From Ryuthela nishihirai (Eukaryota; Arthropoda; Arachnida; Araneae; Heptathelidae), in assembly GCA_038380435.1 (NCBI GenBank), contig JAWZYU010000017.1:21885283-21949282 (forward strand): 64,000 nucleotides of DNA. Direction: 5' to 3'. Below the pieces are notes generated by a model that was not told the DNA's origin, made no database searches, and saw only the letters and a list, made by a program, of their open reading frames with translations. The position numbers were made by a program, and so were the translations under genes. This document shows, in pieces, positions 60,001 through 64,000 of the stretch (its first letter is position 1; each line of letters begins with the position of its first letter).

Positions 60001-60918
60001 TGCTCTAAGGCAGGGAGGGCCAAACGTTTTGACTCTGTGATCGACTTTTAAGACAAAAATCTTTCAGGATCGACCATAGTAAATAAGTCATAATGATTTA
60101 ATACTGCTTGACCAGCTAAGCATAAAATAACAATTTAGTATCAAACATATTACTAGAATTACACGATTATACTAGAATTATACACTTAAAAAAATCTGTT
60201 AAATCTAGCTGCAAATTTGCTCACAAACACTAAGACTTGTGATACAGTAGTGTCAGTGTGTTCACATTAGTAAGCTGATAACCAGCTATGGCAGCTACAC
60301 AATTGACCAAACAGTTGAATGATTGACCAGTTGTTCACTATCGACTGTTTGGCTACCTCTGCTCTAAGGCATAAAGAACAATAAAAATCGTATCTACAAA
60401 TTTTAGCTGCTAATAGAAATTAACACATTACAGCCAAACAAAAAGACTGCATCAATTACAAATGGAGATAAAAGTTCAATCCAAAAATATGGAGATAATT
60501 ATTTAAAAAAGTTCAATTTTAATATTTGAACACTTTCTATAAAATTTTAATTAGCTAGTAATTTTTATGTTATTAAATCCTCTCAGGATATTTCAAGATG
60601 AATGCACTTGCAATTATTAAGATTAACACTTAAACTCCTCTTTCATCTCTAAAATAGTAATATTATTAGATTCTGTAAAGAACCGAGAATTTTGCATTAT
60701 GCCAAACTATTCAATGAGTTTACAAAACAAAGAAATAAATAGAAAAAATTTTATTACAAAAAGGGAAAATTATTATCTTACCTACCTATATACTGCATTA
60801 TAAATTTGTTCAGATTAAATACAGTTACAAAAATGAAGAAAGGATATGCAAGTGCTGCCACAATTATAGGACCTAAAAATGTACGAGGAACTACTCCTGG
60901 GAATTCCAAGTGGTCATG
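26811..60918 (-). CDS. ALG12: Dol-P-Man:Man7GlcNAc2-PP-Dol alpha-1,6-mannosyltransferase, lacking first exon(s)
   Basis: Eight exons, joined from high to low: 60918-60786, 54405-54232, 45359-45165, 42635-42532, 37183-36957, 29047-28878, 27925-27850 and 27096-26811. They total 1365 bases, 454 residues plus stop. ALG12 is a GT22 multi-pass ER enzyme that adds the eighth mannose, alpha-1,6-linked, to the dolichol-linked N-glycan precursor in the lumen. Family-typical stretches include [82 protein letters not shown] and [10 protein letters not shown]. Every intron phase (1,1,1,0,2,1,2) matches its partner. The first ~55-60 residues, with the acidic first luminal loop, were not found up to 64000. 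Introns total about 33 kb and are filled with transposons. Confidence 0.95.
27850..27925 (-). CDS. ALG12: ALG12 exon 7 of the visible set
   Basis: A 76-base exon, acceptor attttgcag, donor GGAA|gtaagt. It encodes [18 protein letters not shown] followed by HSNPNW, the luminal HID and AQTGVSRF signature of the family. Confidence 0.92.
28078..28172 (-). mobile_element. SINE-B 3'-end fragment
   Basis: gggttgggttgtttaactct to 'gctcagagaaagttgggg' is the reversed last ~95 bases of SINE-B. In the ALG12 intron between exons 6 and 7. Confidence 0.75.
28878..29047 (-). CDS. ALG12: ALG12 exon 6 of the visible set
   Basis: Acceptor tttctttcag, donor GCAG|gtgata. It encodes a basic start (WHNRLKS), a membrane span and [19 protein letters not shown], matching the C-terminal NYPGG motif of ALG12. 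Confidence 0.92.
29215..29430 (+). repeat. Possible old tRNA-derived SINE
   Basis: 'ggccatagctggcagagtgg' looks like a tRNA A-box region, and 'gatcagttcacttctgcc' could be a decayed B box. Single copy in the window, so the call rests on weak resemblance. Confidence 0.3.
30020..32228. repeat. 1.1-kb tandem duplication
   Basis: Copy 1 is 30020-31122 and copy 2 31123-32224. I found one difference, a single A missing in copy 2 near 31200. The junction and both ends share TCCA. Each copy holds the same 65-codon chance frame, a nested ~40-base direct repeat (ctggggtggtggccctaata) at its left and a tRNA-like piece at its right. No coding function. Confidence 0.95.
32129..32235 (-). repeat. Half of a tRNA-like foldback repeat
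   Basis: 'caataaatattttgtg', 'gacatatggaacttgaacct' and 'gccagagtattctaccattg' match the left arm of the palindrome at 35026. The same text occurs in the first duplicate at 31027-31133. The reversed B box is aacttgaacc. Confidence 0.6.
32690..34690. repeat. Dispersed module R5, inverted arrangement
   Basis: The right half (33465-34690) has ~300-base units with 'aaatttctagcataactaca', 'gggtgcaattatagcttttg' and 'aatttatctctaaaaac'. The left half (32690-33440) carries the same text reversed ('taaacgaatattgcaaac', 'gaatttccactgccagaggg'). The right half matches 42890-43640 over 'gcatatcgcctctggc' and 'ttagtgatctctaatgatat'. Non-coding; class unknown. Confidence 0.6.
33568..33705 (+). mobile_element. 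SINE-A 3' part inside R5
   Basis: Starts at tgggtgttcgtgttattttt, so the tRNA head is missing. The body to ttgagggattattta is present with several changes. Confidence 0.75.
35026..35376. mobile_element. Foldback element with tRNA-like arms
   Basis: Arms of about 165 bases pair around 35201: aaacataaatgacaatcaca with tgtgattgtcatttatgttt, aataaatattttgtgg with ccacaaaatatttatt, and ctctgtctttttcccactaa with its inverse. The left arm holds a decayed reversed B box (gggacttgaaccc). No TSD recognised. Confidence 0.75.
35866..36225 (-). mobile_element. SINE-B, reverse copy
   Basis: 'atggccagatcacaaggatc', 'gctctttaacatgcatg' and the head end gggactcaaacctgggg. Moderately diverged. Confidence 0.75.
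36230..36956. other. ALG12 intron DNA, no gene recognised
   Basis: Holds an inverted pair about 450 bases apart: tatggtcagatatgaaaagcttgttttcaa near 36310 (read in parts) and ttgaaaacaagctttcctatctgaccata near 36796, a possible short foldback or MITE with unresolved ends. Confidence 0.45.
36957..37183 (-). CDS. ALG12: ALG12 exon 5 of the visible set
   Basis: The acceptor is acacaag, with a weak pyrimidine tract, and the donor is CATTT|gtgagt. It encodes [15 protein letters not shown] and [18 protein letters not shown]. The reading frame stays open upstream of the acceptor, but family alignment places the exon start at TSPW. Confidence 0.92.
38585..39440 (+). pseudogene. Penelope-like reverse transcriptase remnant
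   Basis: Contains the [10 protein letters not shown] start, [19 protein letters not shown], motif [10 protein letters not shown], the FFNVNN and [20 protein letters not shown] region (normally QxxGVPMGSPxSP) and [10 protein letters not shown]. Reading it needs at least two frame changes and one stop bypass. Confidence 0.8.
39533..39734 (-). mobile_element. SINE-A inside the Penelope-like element
   Basis: Full-length reverse copy. Excising it at gcata joins VWRKAA to the [16 protein letters not shown] block in one frame, the sequence expected of a Penelope RT thumb region. Probable short TSD agcagcata / agctgcata. Confidence 0.87.
39999..40635. mobile_element. Foldback element inside the Penelope-like element
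   Basis: Arms of about 235 bases (about 40002-40240 and 40345-40590) pair, for example cttcaacacatggac with gtccatgtgttgaag and ttcttgggatgctttcggtg with caccgaaagcatcccaagaa. A 105-base loop separates them and ~45 unpaired bases follow. Flanked by a perfect 13-bp TSD tatgcatgtagct (39986-39998, 40636-40648). Excision restores [15 protein letters not shown] in the host element. Confidence 0.85.
41011..41930. other. ALG12 intron DNA, no gene recognised
   Basis: Mixed sequence with a short TA-rich microsatellite (atatatatatacat near 41030). Nothing coding or repetitive was recognised. Confidence 0.4.
41935..42477 (+). repeat. Dispersed repeat R6, copy 1
   Basis: Aligned with 63172-63962: 'aataaaattcagaatt', 'tttggtatataacat', 'gacttttctcaaagtat', 'ttctattcatgtgcattata', 'tggcatataacatgcc' and 'gatgtaaaccagtttttcag' occur in the same order. 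No open frame; class unknown. Confidence 0.7.
42532..42635 (-). CDS. ALG12: ALG12 exon 4 of the visible set
   Basis: Acceptor attttcag, donor GGGGT|gtatcc. It encodes [18 protein letters not shown] and [12 protein letters not shown], one of the most conserved blocks of GT22 mannosyltransferases. Confidence 0.93.
42890..43640 (+). repeat. Dispersed module R5, second large copy
   Basis: Collinear with 33465-34380 but without the SINE-A found there: 'gcatatcgcctctggc', 'ttagtgatctctaatgatat', 'gcgaattatatttc', 'aaatttctagcataaatatg'. Confidence 0.65.
43715..44545 (+). repeat. tRNA-like palindrome followed by two 321-bp tandem units
   Basis: Starts with a palindrome (43744-43823: gcgggaatcgaacctgcatc paired with gatgcgggttagattcccgc). 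The next units repeat with exact 321-base spacing (aacagggaat at 43861, 44182, 44503). Each unit carries a tRNA-like segment: tggtgcaatggtagcgcgct, then ggcatgaatctggagagatg and B box GGTTCGATTCC, followed by ttttttcagaatctatta. The middle region aligns loosely to tRNA-Met (CAT at the anticodon position). Confidence 0.8.
45165..45359 (-). CDS. ALG12: ALG12 exon 3 of the visible set
   Basis: Acceptor attttgcag, donor CCTTG|gtgagt. It encodes ALLAYHFW, then the FRAEL motif (compare FRVEL in vertebrate ALG12), and ends in PAGLSVLG. It carries two membrane spans. Confidence 0.93.
45512..45725. mobile_element. tRNA-like foldback repeat, diverged
   Basis: Left shoulder 'caatccatagtaaataca' and 'attacctgtggataaagaa', then inverted arms with ggactcaaaatcacaatta and tttgagtccc plus attattttttctgacagtgc and gtcagcaaaaattttttt. 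Same architecture as 11867 and 12538. Confidence 0.6.
45726..48074. other. ALG12 intron DNA, no gene recognised
   Basis: About 2.3 kb of very AT-rich sequence with TA microsatellites (46680-46697, 47060-47071). A lone hAT-type end (cagtagtccccaaattt) is at 47772. Open frames are short and unconvincing. Confidence 0.45.
48275..48640. repeat. Degenerate tandem repeat, about 95-105 bases x 4
   Basis: Units begin near 48275, 48378, 48472 and 48555 and share 'cagaactaaa', 'catcagagacaacaagccta', 'aaaaacatgaattatc' and 'gtaaacaat'. Part of units 1-2 is present in reverse at 50988-51115. Confidence 0.7.
49146..49262 (-). mobile_element. SINE-A 3' half, subfamily with 'catctg' variant
   Basis: Has 'ccacagatgtctgacaggag' and 'cagtttatttgccacagtag', then breaks at aggatggcag and continues into gaaaaacaaaaaaaaa. 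The tRNA head is absent. Same variant and breakpoint as the copy at 50875. Confidence 0.8.
50852..51105 (-). mobile_element. Chimeric insertion: SINE-A 3' half joined to a reversed tandem repeat
   Basis: Read on the - strand: 'catgaattatcgtaaacaat' and 'ctgctgtatttttttatatg' from the 48.3-kb array, a poly-T/A junction, then SINE-A from 'cctgccatcctctcag' to 'gcagctgcttga'. It splits the ORF between [13 protein letters not shown] and [11 protein letters not shown]. Confidence 0.7.
51442..51819 (+). pseudogene. C-terminal segment of the Cys-rich transposon protein
   Basis: The longest intact frame, 125 residues ending at TAG. It holds [20 protein letters not shown], a [20 protein letters not shown] block rich in Glu, His and Asp, and [12 protein letters not shown]. 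The conserved acidic and His residues make it the best candidate for the catalytic part, by inference only. Confidence 0.6.
52440..53400 (-). pseudogene. hAT-type (ZNF862-like) transposase, N-terminal part, disrupted
   Basis: On the - strand from 53400 down: [16 protein letters not shown] with a BED-finger-like stretch, [13 protein letters not shown] (broken by SINE-A), [20 protein letters not shown], then [29 protein letters not shown] and [20 protein letters not shown]. The block order (BED finger, LxhNlPlsaaD, MFPdS...YxCgrTK, SxDNAPVMxGKKxG) is that of hAT-derived ZNF862/KIAA1586-like proteins. The C-terminal dimerisation domain is not present. Confidence 0.75.
52950..53022 (-). mobile_element. 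SINE-A 3'-end fragment inside the hAT relic
   Basis: 'ataccccctcaagcagctgc' to 'ctggtcagtttatatgcc', followed by non-SINE sequence. Only the last ~70 bases of the family are present. Confidence 0.8.
54232..54405 (-). CDS. ALG12: ALG12 exon 2 of the visible set
   Basis: Acceptor cttttccag, donor TTTTG|gtaagc. It encodes [13 protein letters not shown] and [20 protein letters not shown], the conserved 'SRTLPN' luminal region of GT22 enzymes. Phase 1 at both ends. Confidence 0.93.
54536..54951. mobile_element. Tc1/mariner-type MITE
   Basis: A 416-base element in TA (54534-54535, 54952-54953). Ends are CAGGGTGTCTCTGAAT and ATTCAGGGACACCCTG. Inner blocks also pair: caccaatattcatcatagaa with ttctatgacgaatattggtg and gccgcaaacgca with tgcatttgcggc. 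Non-coding. Confidence 0.82.
54952..55075. repeat. Tandem copies of the MITE right end
   Basis: After the complete element, 'attcagggacaccctgtata' recurs three more times, with ends at 54986, 55022 and 55050 (spacing 35, 36, 28), separated by 'ttgcaaatttacaat'-type spacer. Confidence 0.88.
55215..55510 (-). mobile_element. SINE-B, reverse, with internal deletion
   Basis: 'ggcactttttttgcacacaa', 'aggtcacaagaaccccgagg' and 'gaccaagggcagggtggaga'. Shorter than full length, with a small local duplication of 'agccattcagtatgttc'. Confidence 0.78.
55595..55705 (-). repeat. SINE-C, tRNA-derived, reverse copy
   Basis: On the - strand: 'acctcaatagtcagggcacc', then tgatatgttatcaggaggtc and B-box-like atgagtttgtatcccacc, followed by 'ctcaagacaatttctcc'. 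The layout and spacing of a tRNA head are clear. Related pieces lie at 55905 and 58320. Confidence 0.6.
55905..56040 (-). repeat. SINE-C-related arm left of the Tc1 element
   Basis: 'aacaagcaaacacaggcaag', 'gaaattgtcttgagctgagt' and 'catgttatcatgag' are matched in reverse by 58318-58440. The two arms bracket the Tc1 element at 56084-58313. Confidence 0.6.
56229..56440 (-). mobile_element. Chimeric SINE-A 3' half plus tRNA-like repeat piece
   Basis: SINE-A 3' half (ataccccctcaagcagctgc to ggagatctgagaggata) is joined directly to the flank of the 43.8-kb repeat (cagaatctattaattaatgt ... aacagggaatactgtgcatt). An A/T hairpin lies at the joint. The direct repeat taatcagtgtta flanks the pair (about 56208 and 56428). 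Confidence 0.75.
56460..58250 (+). pseudogene. Tc1-like transposase split by a solo LTR
   Basis: Text in order: [20 protein letters not shown] (HTH), [40 protein letters not shown] (first Asp), [12 protein letters not shown] block, NIIADQ before the LTR, then [28 protein letters not shown] (second Asp) and [16 protein letters not shown] (Glu). These are the DDE residues of Tc1. Several stops (for example after MNGW) disable it. Confidence 0.85.
57145..57907 (+). mobile_element. Solo LTR in the Tc1 transposase
   Basis: Begins TGTGATGGTCC, ends GGAGCATTACA (TG...CA), 763 bases. Flanked by the 4-bp TSD ccag (57141-57144, 57908-57911). AATAAA at 57629-57634. It aligns with 25151-25804. The paralogous empty site exists at 13490-13510. 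Confidence 0.88.
58318..58440 (+). repeat. SINE-C-related arm right of the Tc1 element
   Basis: Inverse of 55905-56040: 'catgttatcatgagattgtg', 'catatcccacccagctcaag', 'gcttacctgcatttgcttgt'. Confidence 0.6.
58441..60002. other. ALG12 intron DNA, no gene recognised
   Basis: About 1.5 kb of unique-looking AT-rich sequence with a short direct echo ('tgtttcagacagaacacct' / 'gttgctttatgcagaacatct' near 58960). No element or coding signal. Confidence 0.45.
60011..60361. mobile_element. hAT-type MITE with 8-bp TSD
   Basis: Starts CAGGGAGGGCCAAACG and ends TTTGGCTACCTCTG, flanked by the perfect 8-mer ctctaagg (60003-60010, 60362-60369). 351 bases, non-coding. An internal inverted pair 'gatcgac' / 'gactgtttggc' supports TIR structure. 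Confidence 0.83.
60786..60918 (-). CDS. ALG12: ALG12 exon (first one visible)
   Basis: The acceptor is ...tttaatag and the donor is ATAG|gtaggt. It encodes [17 protein letters not shown] and a following hydrophobic segment ending in QYI. The exon before it is outside the window or unrecognised. Confidence 0.93.
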
Positions 60919-60989
60919 CTATTAAAAAAATATGATTATTAAATTATAAATAGAAATTAATAACATGTACTTAGTCCACAAATAAATAT

Positions 60990-61250
60990 AACTAGAAGAA
61001 AATACATCATCTCATCAATATGGAATCCTAATTTTCAGATTTTATCACCCTCTAATGGTAGAAATTATACATGATTTAAAAAATGCAAGGCTTAATATTT
61101 ATACTTATCTAACCCAAAAAGAGCAAAACAAAAAAAAAAAATCGAGTTTCTCAACCCTCCTGGGGGTGAAGGAGGAAATCACTGTTGTCAATGTAAACCT
61201 CTTGGTTACCACAATCTATCAGGTTGTAAGAAGTCTTTTTCAAGACTAGT
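60990..61250. repeat. R5-like fragment
   Basis: 'tcaccctctaatggtagaaa' and 'ctcctgggggtgaaggagg' next to 'cactgttgtcaatgtaaac' recall the R5 unit (gagggtgcaatt, ggggtcaactcattgttgtc). Weak match. Confidence 0.4.
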
Positions 61251-61314
61251 AAGGTATGAATGATGCTGATTTGCACCGGTGTTTCCGACTATCTAATCTG
61301 GAAACAGTTTTTTA

Positions 61315-62227
61315 ATGTTATCAAAGAACATATTAGGAGTGGCAAGTGTTGAAATAGCATACAGTATAAACCGATCACTTACAATCATTCTGCTGACCTC
61401 AGATGAAGCAGCTGAAAACCTGCTCACATGCAAAGAAACCGGATGGAAGATTAATGAAAAAGATGTGAACATATACAAGTTGGCATTCCAATCAAACGAA
61501 TATTCATATTTAAGCTTCCCTTTCTCATCACAGATGAGGAAATTAGATGCGCACTCCAATCACATGGAGAAATCAAATCAATCAAAGATCAATACTCCCA
61601 ACAAGAAAAATTTAAGCATATTAAAACTGGCTCTAAAATTGCAACCATGCAACTTAAAAGAGACATTCCAAATTTTTTGTGAATCAGAACACTTGATGCA
61701 ACAACAGACTATAAAGGTGTCAAAACTGAAAATGTAGAAGGCCAGAGCATTTCACGGCAAATTGTCCCCTCACTGAAAAAAGGAAACAACAGGAAGAAAT
61801 GAAAAACAATGCTCCATCCAACTTTGCTGACATTATCACCAAAGTCTTGGAACAAGAAAAAGAAGCTCCTAAAAATGCAGGGAACAGCATCGAAATTGAC
61901 AATATTAAAATTCAAGAAACAGCTTCCCTAGACTCCTCAGCAGGTAAATTACAAGTTGAACTAGAAGCAGACAAGGAAATGCAATCCATATCAGATGAAG
62001 AAGAGGAAAAATATACTGGCATGATTGTGTATAAGGAAACAATGGGCTATATGCCAAACAGATTCTTTCAGGAGGAATTACTACACCAGCAGAAAGATTA
62101 TAAAACAGTTTATATCAATGAATGTCTTGAAGATTTCCTCTTACATATCTATGAAATGTCAGAGAAGGAACCAAGATTTTGCTACACCAATACGAAAAGT
62201 ACAGAAAAACTGTGTTGGTTTCTATAG
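61315..62227 (+). pseudogene. Possible LINE ORF1 / gag-like remnant
   Basis: Two open stretches (61315-61737 and 61799-62227). Read with a frame change near 61520, the text runs NRSLTIILLTSDEAAENLLT, INEKDVNIYKLAF, then FLITDEEIRCALQSHGEIKS and IKTGSKIATMQLKRDIPNFL. The 'DEEI..aL..hGeI' pattern is like the RRM of LINE ORF1 proteins. The second stretch is Glu-rich with DEEEEKYTGMIVYKETMGYM. It sits in antisense to ALG12. The family call is tentative. Confidence 0.4.
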
Positions 62228-62734
62228 ATAAAAAAGAAAAAAATTAAACTTAGGTTCCAAAAATACTTTAACAAAGAAAGAAAAATCAGATTTGAGGGAA
62301 TGAACATTGGAAACACATTGGACTTTATTTGCTAACACAATGAAAAAGATCTGGTTTCTTCTGAATAAGTTGCTCTCGTTTGGCTTGAGCAGTTTCCGTC
62401 TTTACCTCCACTTGCTATGTTGCTTTGTTTTTTAAATTGCCCTTTCTAAATTCAAAAGTTTGCTTTTGTCCATCCTAGGACCACTCACTACATTTGCACA
62501 ACTTAGCTTAAGTTGCATATGCATCATGTTGTGTGGTGCTTGTGTTACATCGCATCACAAAAAATTGGCCATCACCTTTCCCCTATTATGCTGCTGATTC
62601 ATTTATTAACCACTGCATCTCTGCAGCCTATATATTTACTTCCTTATATAAACCTATTCATCTGAGAATCTTTCCTTCTAAACTTTGAATGGGAATAGAG
62701 GGCTCAGCAGGCTCAAATCTTTCTTTATTCTGTT

Positions 62735-62965
62735 TTACCACACAAATTTCAAATTTATATCATGATATCATTTAAAATACATATTTTGCAATTTTAGTCA
62801 ATTTGCAAATTTTTTACCATCTATCTAACACTAGAGATTCAACTATTCAGAAAATGTAAATTGTAATATCTTAACAGTACCTAGGCAACTCAAAAATAAT
62901 TTTTAATTTATCTATTTATTAAAAAAAATGCTGAATGTTTATAGATATGGATGAATGAACTGACA
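62735..62965 (+). repeat. R5-like fragment
   Basis: 'caaatttcaaatttatatcatg', 'aaaatgtaaattgtaatatc' and 'aactcaaaaataatttttaa' follow the order of the R5 unit at 34440-34610. Confidence 0.5.
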
Positions 62966-63171
62966 AACAGACAGGGAGACAGTTTACAAAGAGATTTTAT
63001 TTAGAGTCATATTAAGTTATATGTTATTTTTTTTGTTATTTCTTTGTTTTCCAGTAAAATAACTTTCATTTATTGTTTTCTGAAAATGAATGAGGTCTTG
63101 GATACGAAAGCTAAAAGGACTTCCTTGGCACGGAAATCAGTCCTCAAGTGTGAAAGCAACTTCAGGAAAGG

Positions 63172-63962
63172 TTTTCAATTTTCATAAAATTCAGAATTAA
63201 ATTCTGTTTAATTTGGTATATAACATCATCTATTTCAGTTGATTGGTAATTTTTGCAAAAAAAATCTAAAGTTGAATTGTTTGTATGACTCAGCACAATT
63301 AGCAAAAAGCCTAGACTTTTCTCAAAGTATAGTACCGAGACAAAAATTATAAAAAGTGAGTAATTTTCTGGTTTCAAACAAATATTTATTTTCTCTTTGT
63401 TATTCAGAAATAGCTTTTCTATTCATGTGCATTATAATTATTGCTGTCTATCAGTTTTTTTTTTTAATATATTTCTATTTGCATTGCCAGATGCATTTTC
63501 ACTTCATTGAACATTTTAGGGGTAAACTTCCTTTGGACAAAGCCACATGATATCTGTAACTCAGTAAAACAGTAGTACTTCCCCACTATGAGGGAGAATG
63601 GGTTGAGCCACAAGGCTGACCTTGACCCTGGAGGGTTGGTAAGATCTCCAGGAAGTCAAGAAGCAGGCTGTTGCAGAACCCGAACCGTTTCTTTACTACA
63701 TAATTCTAAAAATGCCTTATTAAAATAAAACTAGTTATCTTTTTTGTAAAATATTTCAATTTCATAAAAATCTAGAATTGAATATCTATTGCTAATTAAT
63801 GTCATATGTCTATTACTGATTAATGTGGCATATGCCATAATTCCTTTTATTAGTTATTTGGCAAAAAATTTCTAGTTAATTTTTTTTTGGCTGATCAGAG
63901 TGAAAAAAATAGGTGGGCCTCTGGATGTAAACCGATTTTTCAGGCATGACCCTGGAAGGGTT
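63172..63962 (+). repeat. Dispersed repeat R6, copy 2 with an insertion
   Basis: Collinear with 41935-42477. About 150 bases without a counterpart (63540-63695, containing 'ctgaccttgaccctggaggg') split it after 'cacttcattgaac'. Confidence 0.7.
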
Positions 63963-64000
63963 TATTCTAACTAAGTTTAACAGAACTTTATAGTCAACAA

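Overview
The window is animal nuclear DNA, AT-rich and crowded with introns and repeats. I infer an invertebrate metazoan, because the transposon community (Penelope-like, Tc1/mariner, hAT, a CACTA-like element and several tRNA-derived SINE families) and the loose gene spacing fit that. I cannot name the species.

Two host genes are solid, and they converge tail to tail. On the + strand, three exons (182-681, 5126-5213, 10758-10915) encode the C-terminal part of WASHC1 (WASH), the Arp2/3-activating subunit of the endosomal WASH complex. They cover a proline-rich stretch, the WH2 segment, the connector and an acidic tail ending in D-W-E. On the - strand, eight exons between 60918 and 26811 encode 454 residues of ALG12, the ER alpha-1,6-mannosyltransferase of N-glycan precursor assembly. 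All eight intron phases agree. The missing first ~55-60 residues should lie beyond the right edge.

Almost everything else is mobile DNA. Left (0.8-10.8 kb, WASHC1 introns): a tRNA-like repeat, a LINE 3' end, two tRNA-derived SINE families (called SINE-A and SINE-B here), a palindromic MITE and a decayed 3.1-kb APE/RT LINE carrying a SINE-B. Between the genes (11-26.8 kb): more SINEs, tRNA-bearing palindromes, a Tc1 element holding an hAT-like element that itself holds two SINEs, a second Tc1 element holding a SINE-B, and the relic of an LTR retrotransposon. Inside ALG12 introns (27-60.8 kb): an almost perfect 1.1-kb tandem duplication, a foldback element, a Penelope-like element with RT and GIY-YIG remnants carrying two insertions, a 321-bp tandem tRNA-like repeat, a CACTA-like element with an unusual Cys-rich ORF, an hAT transposase relic, MITEs, and a Tc1 element broken by a solo LTR. 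Right end (60.9-64 kb): dispersed repeats and a possible LINE ORF1 relic.

The best leads are (1) a TIR-bounded element with CACTG termini and a 3-bp TSD around an ORF of unknown class, (2) a family of palindromes with a tRNA-like B box in each arm, (3) chimeric insertions joining the 3' half of SINE-A to unrelated repeats, and (4) several nested insertions whose removal restores the interrupted reading frame, including one with an empty paralogous site in the same window.
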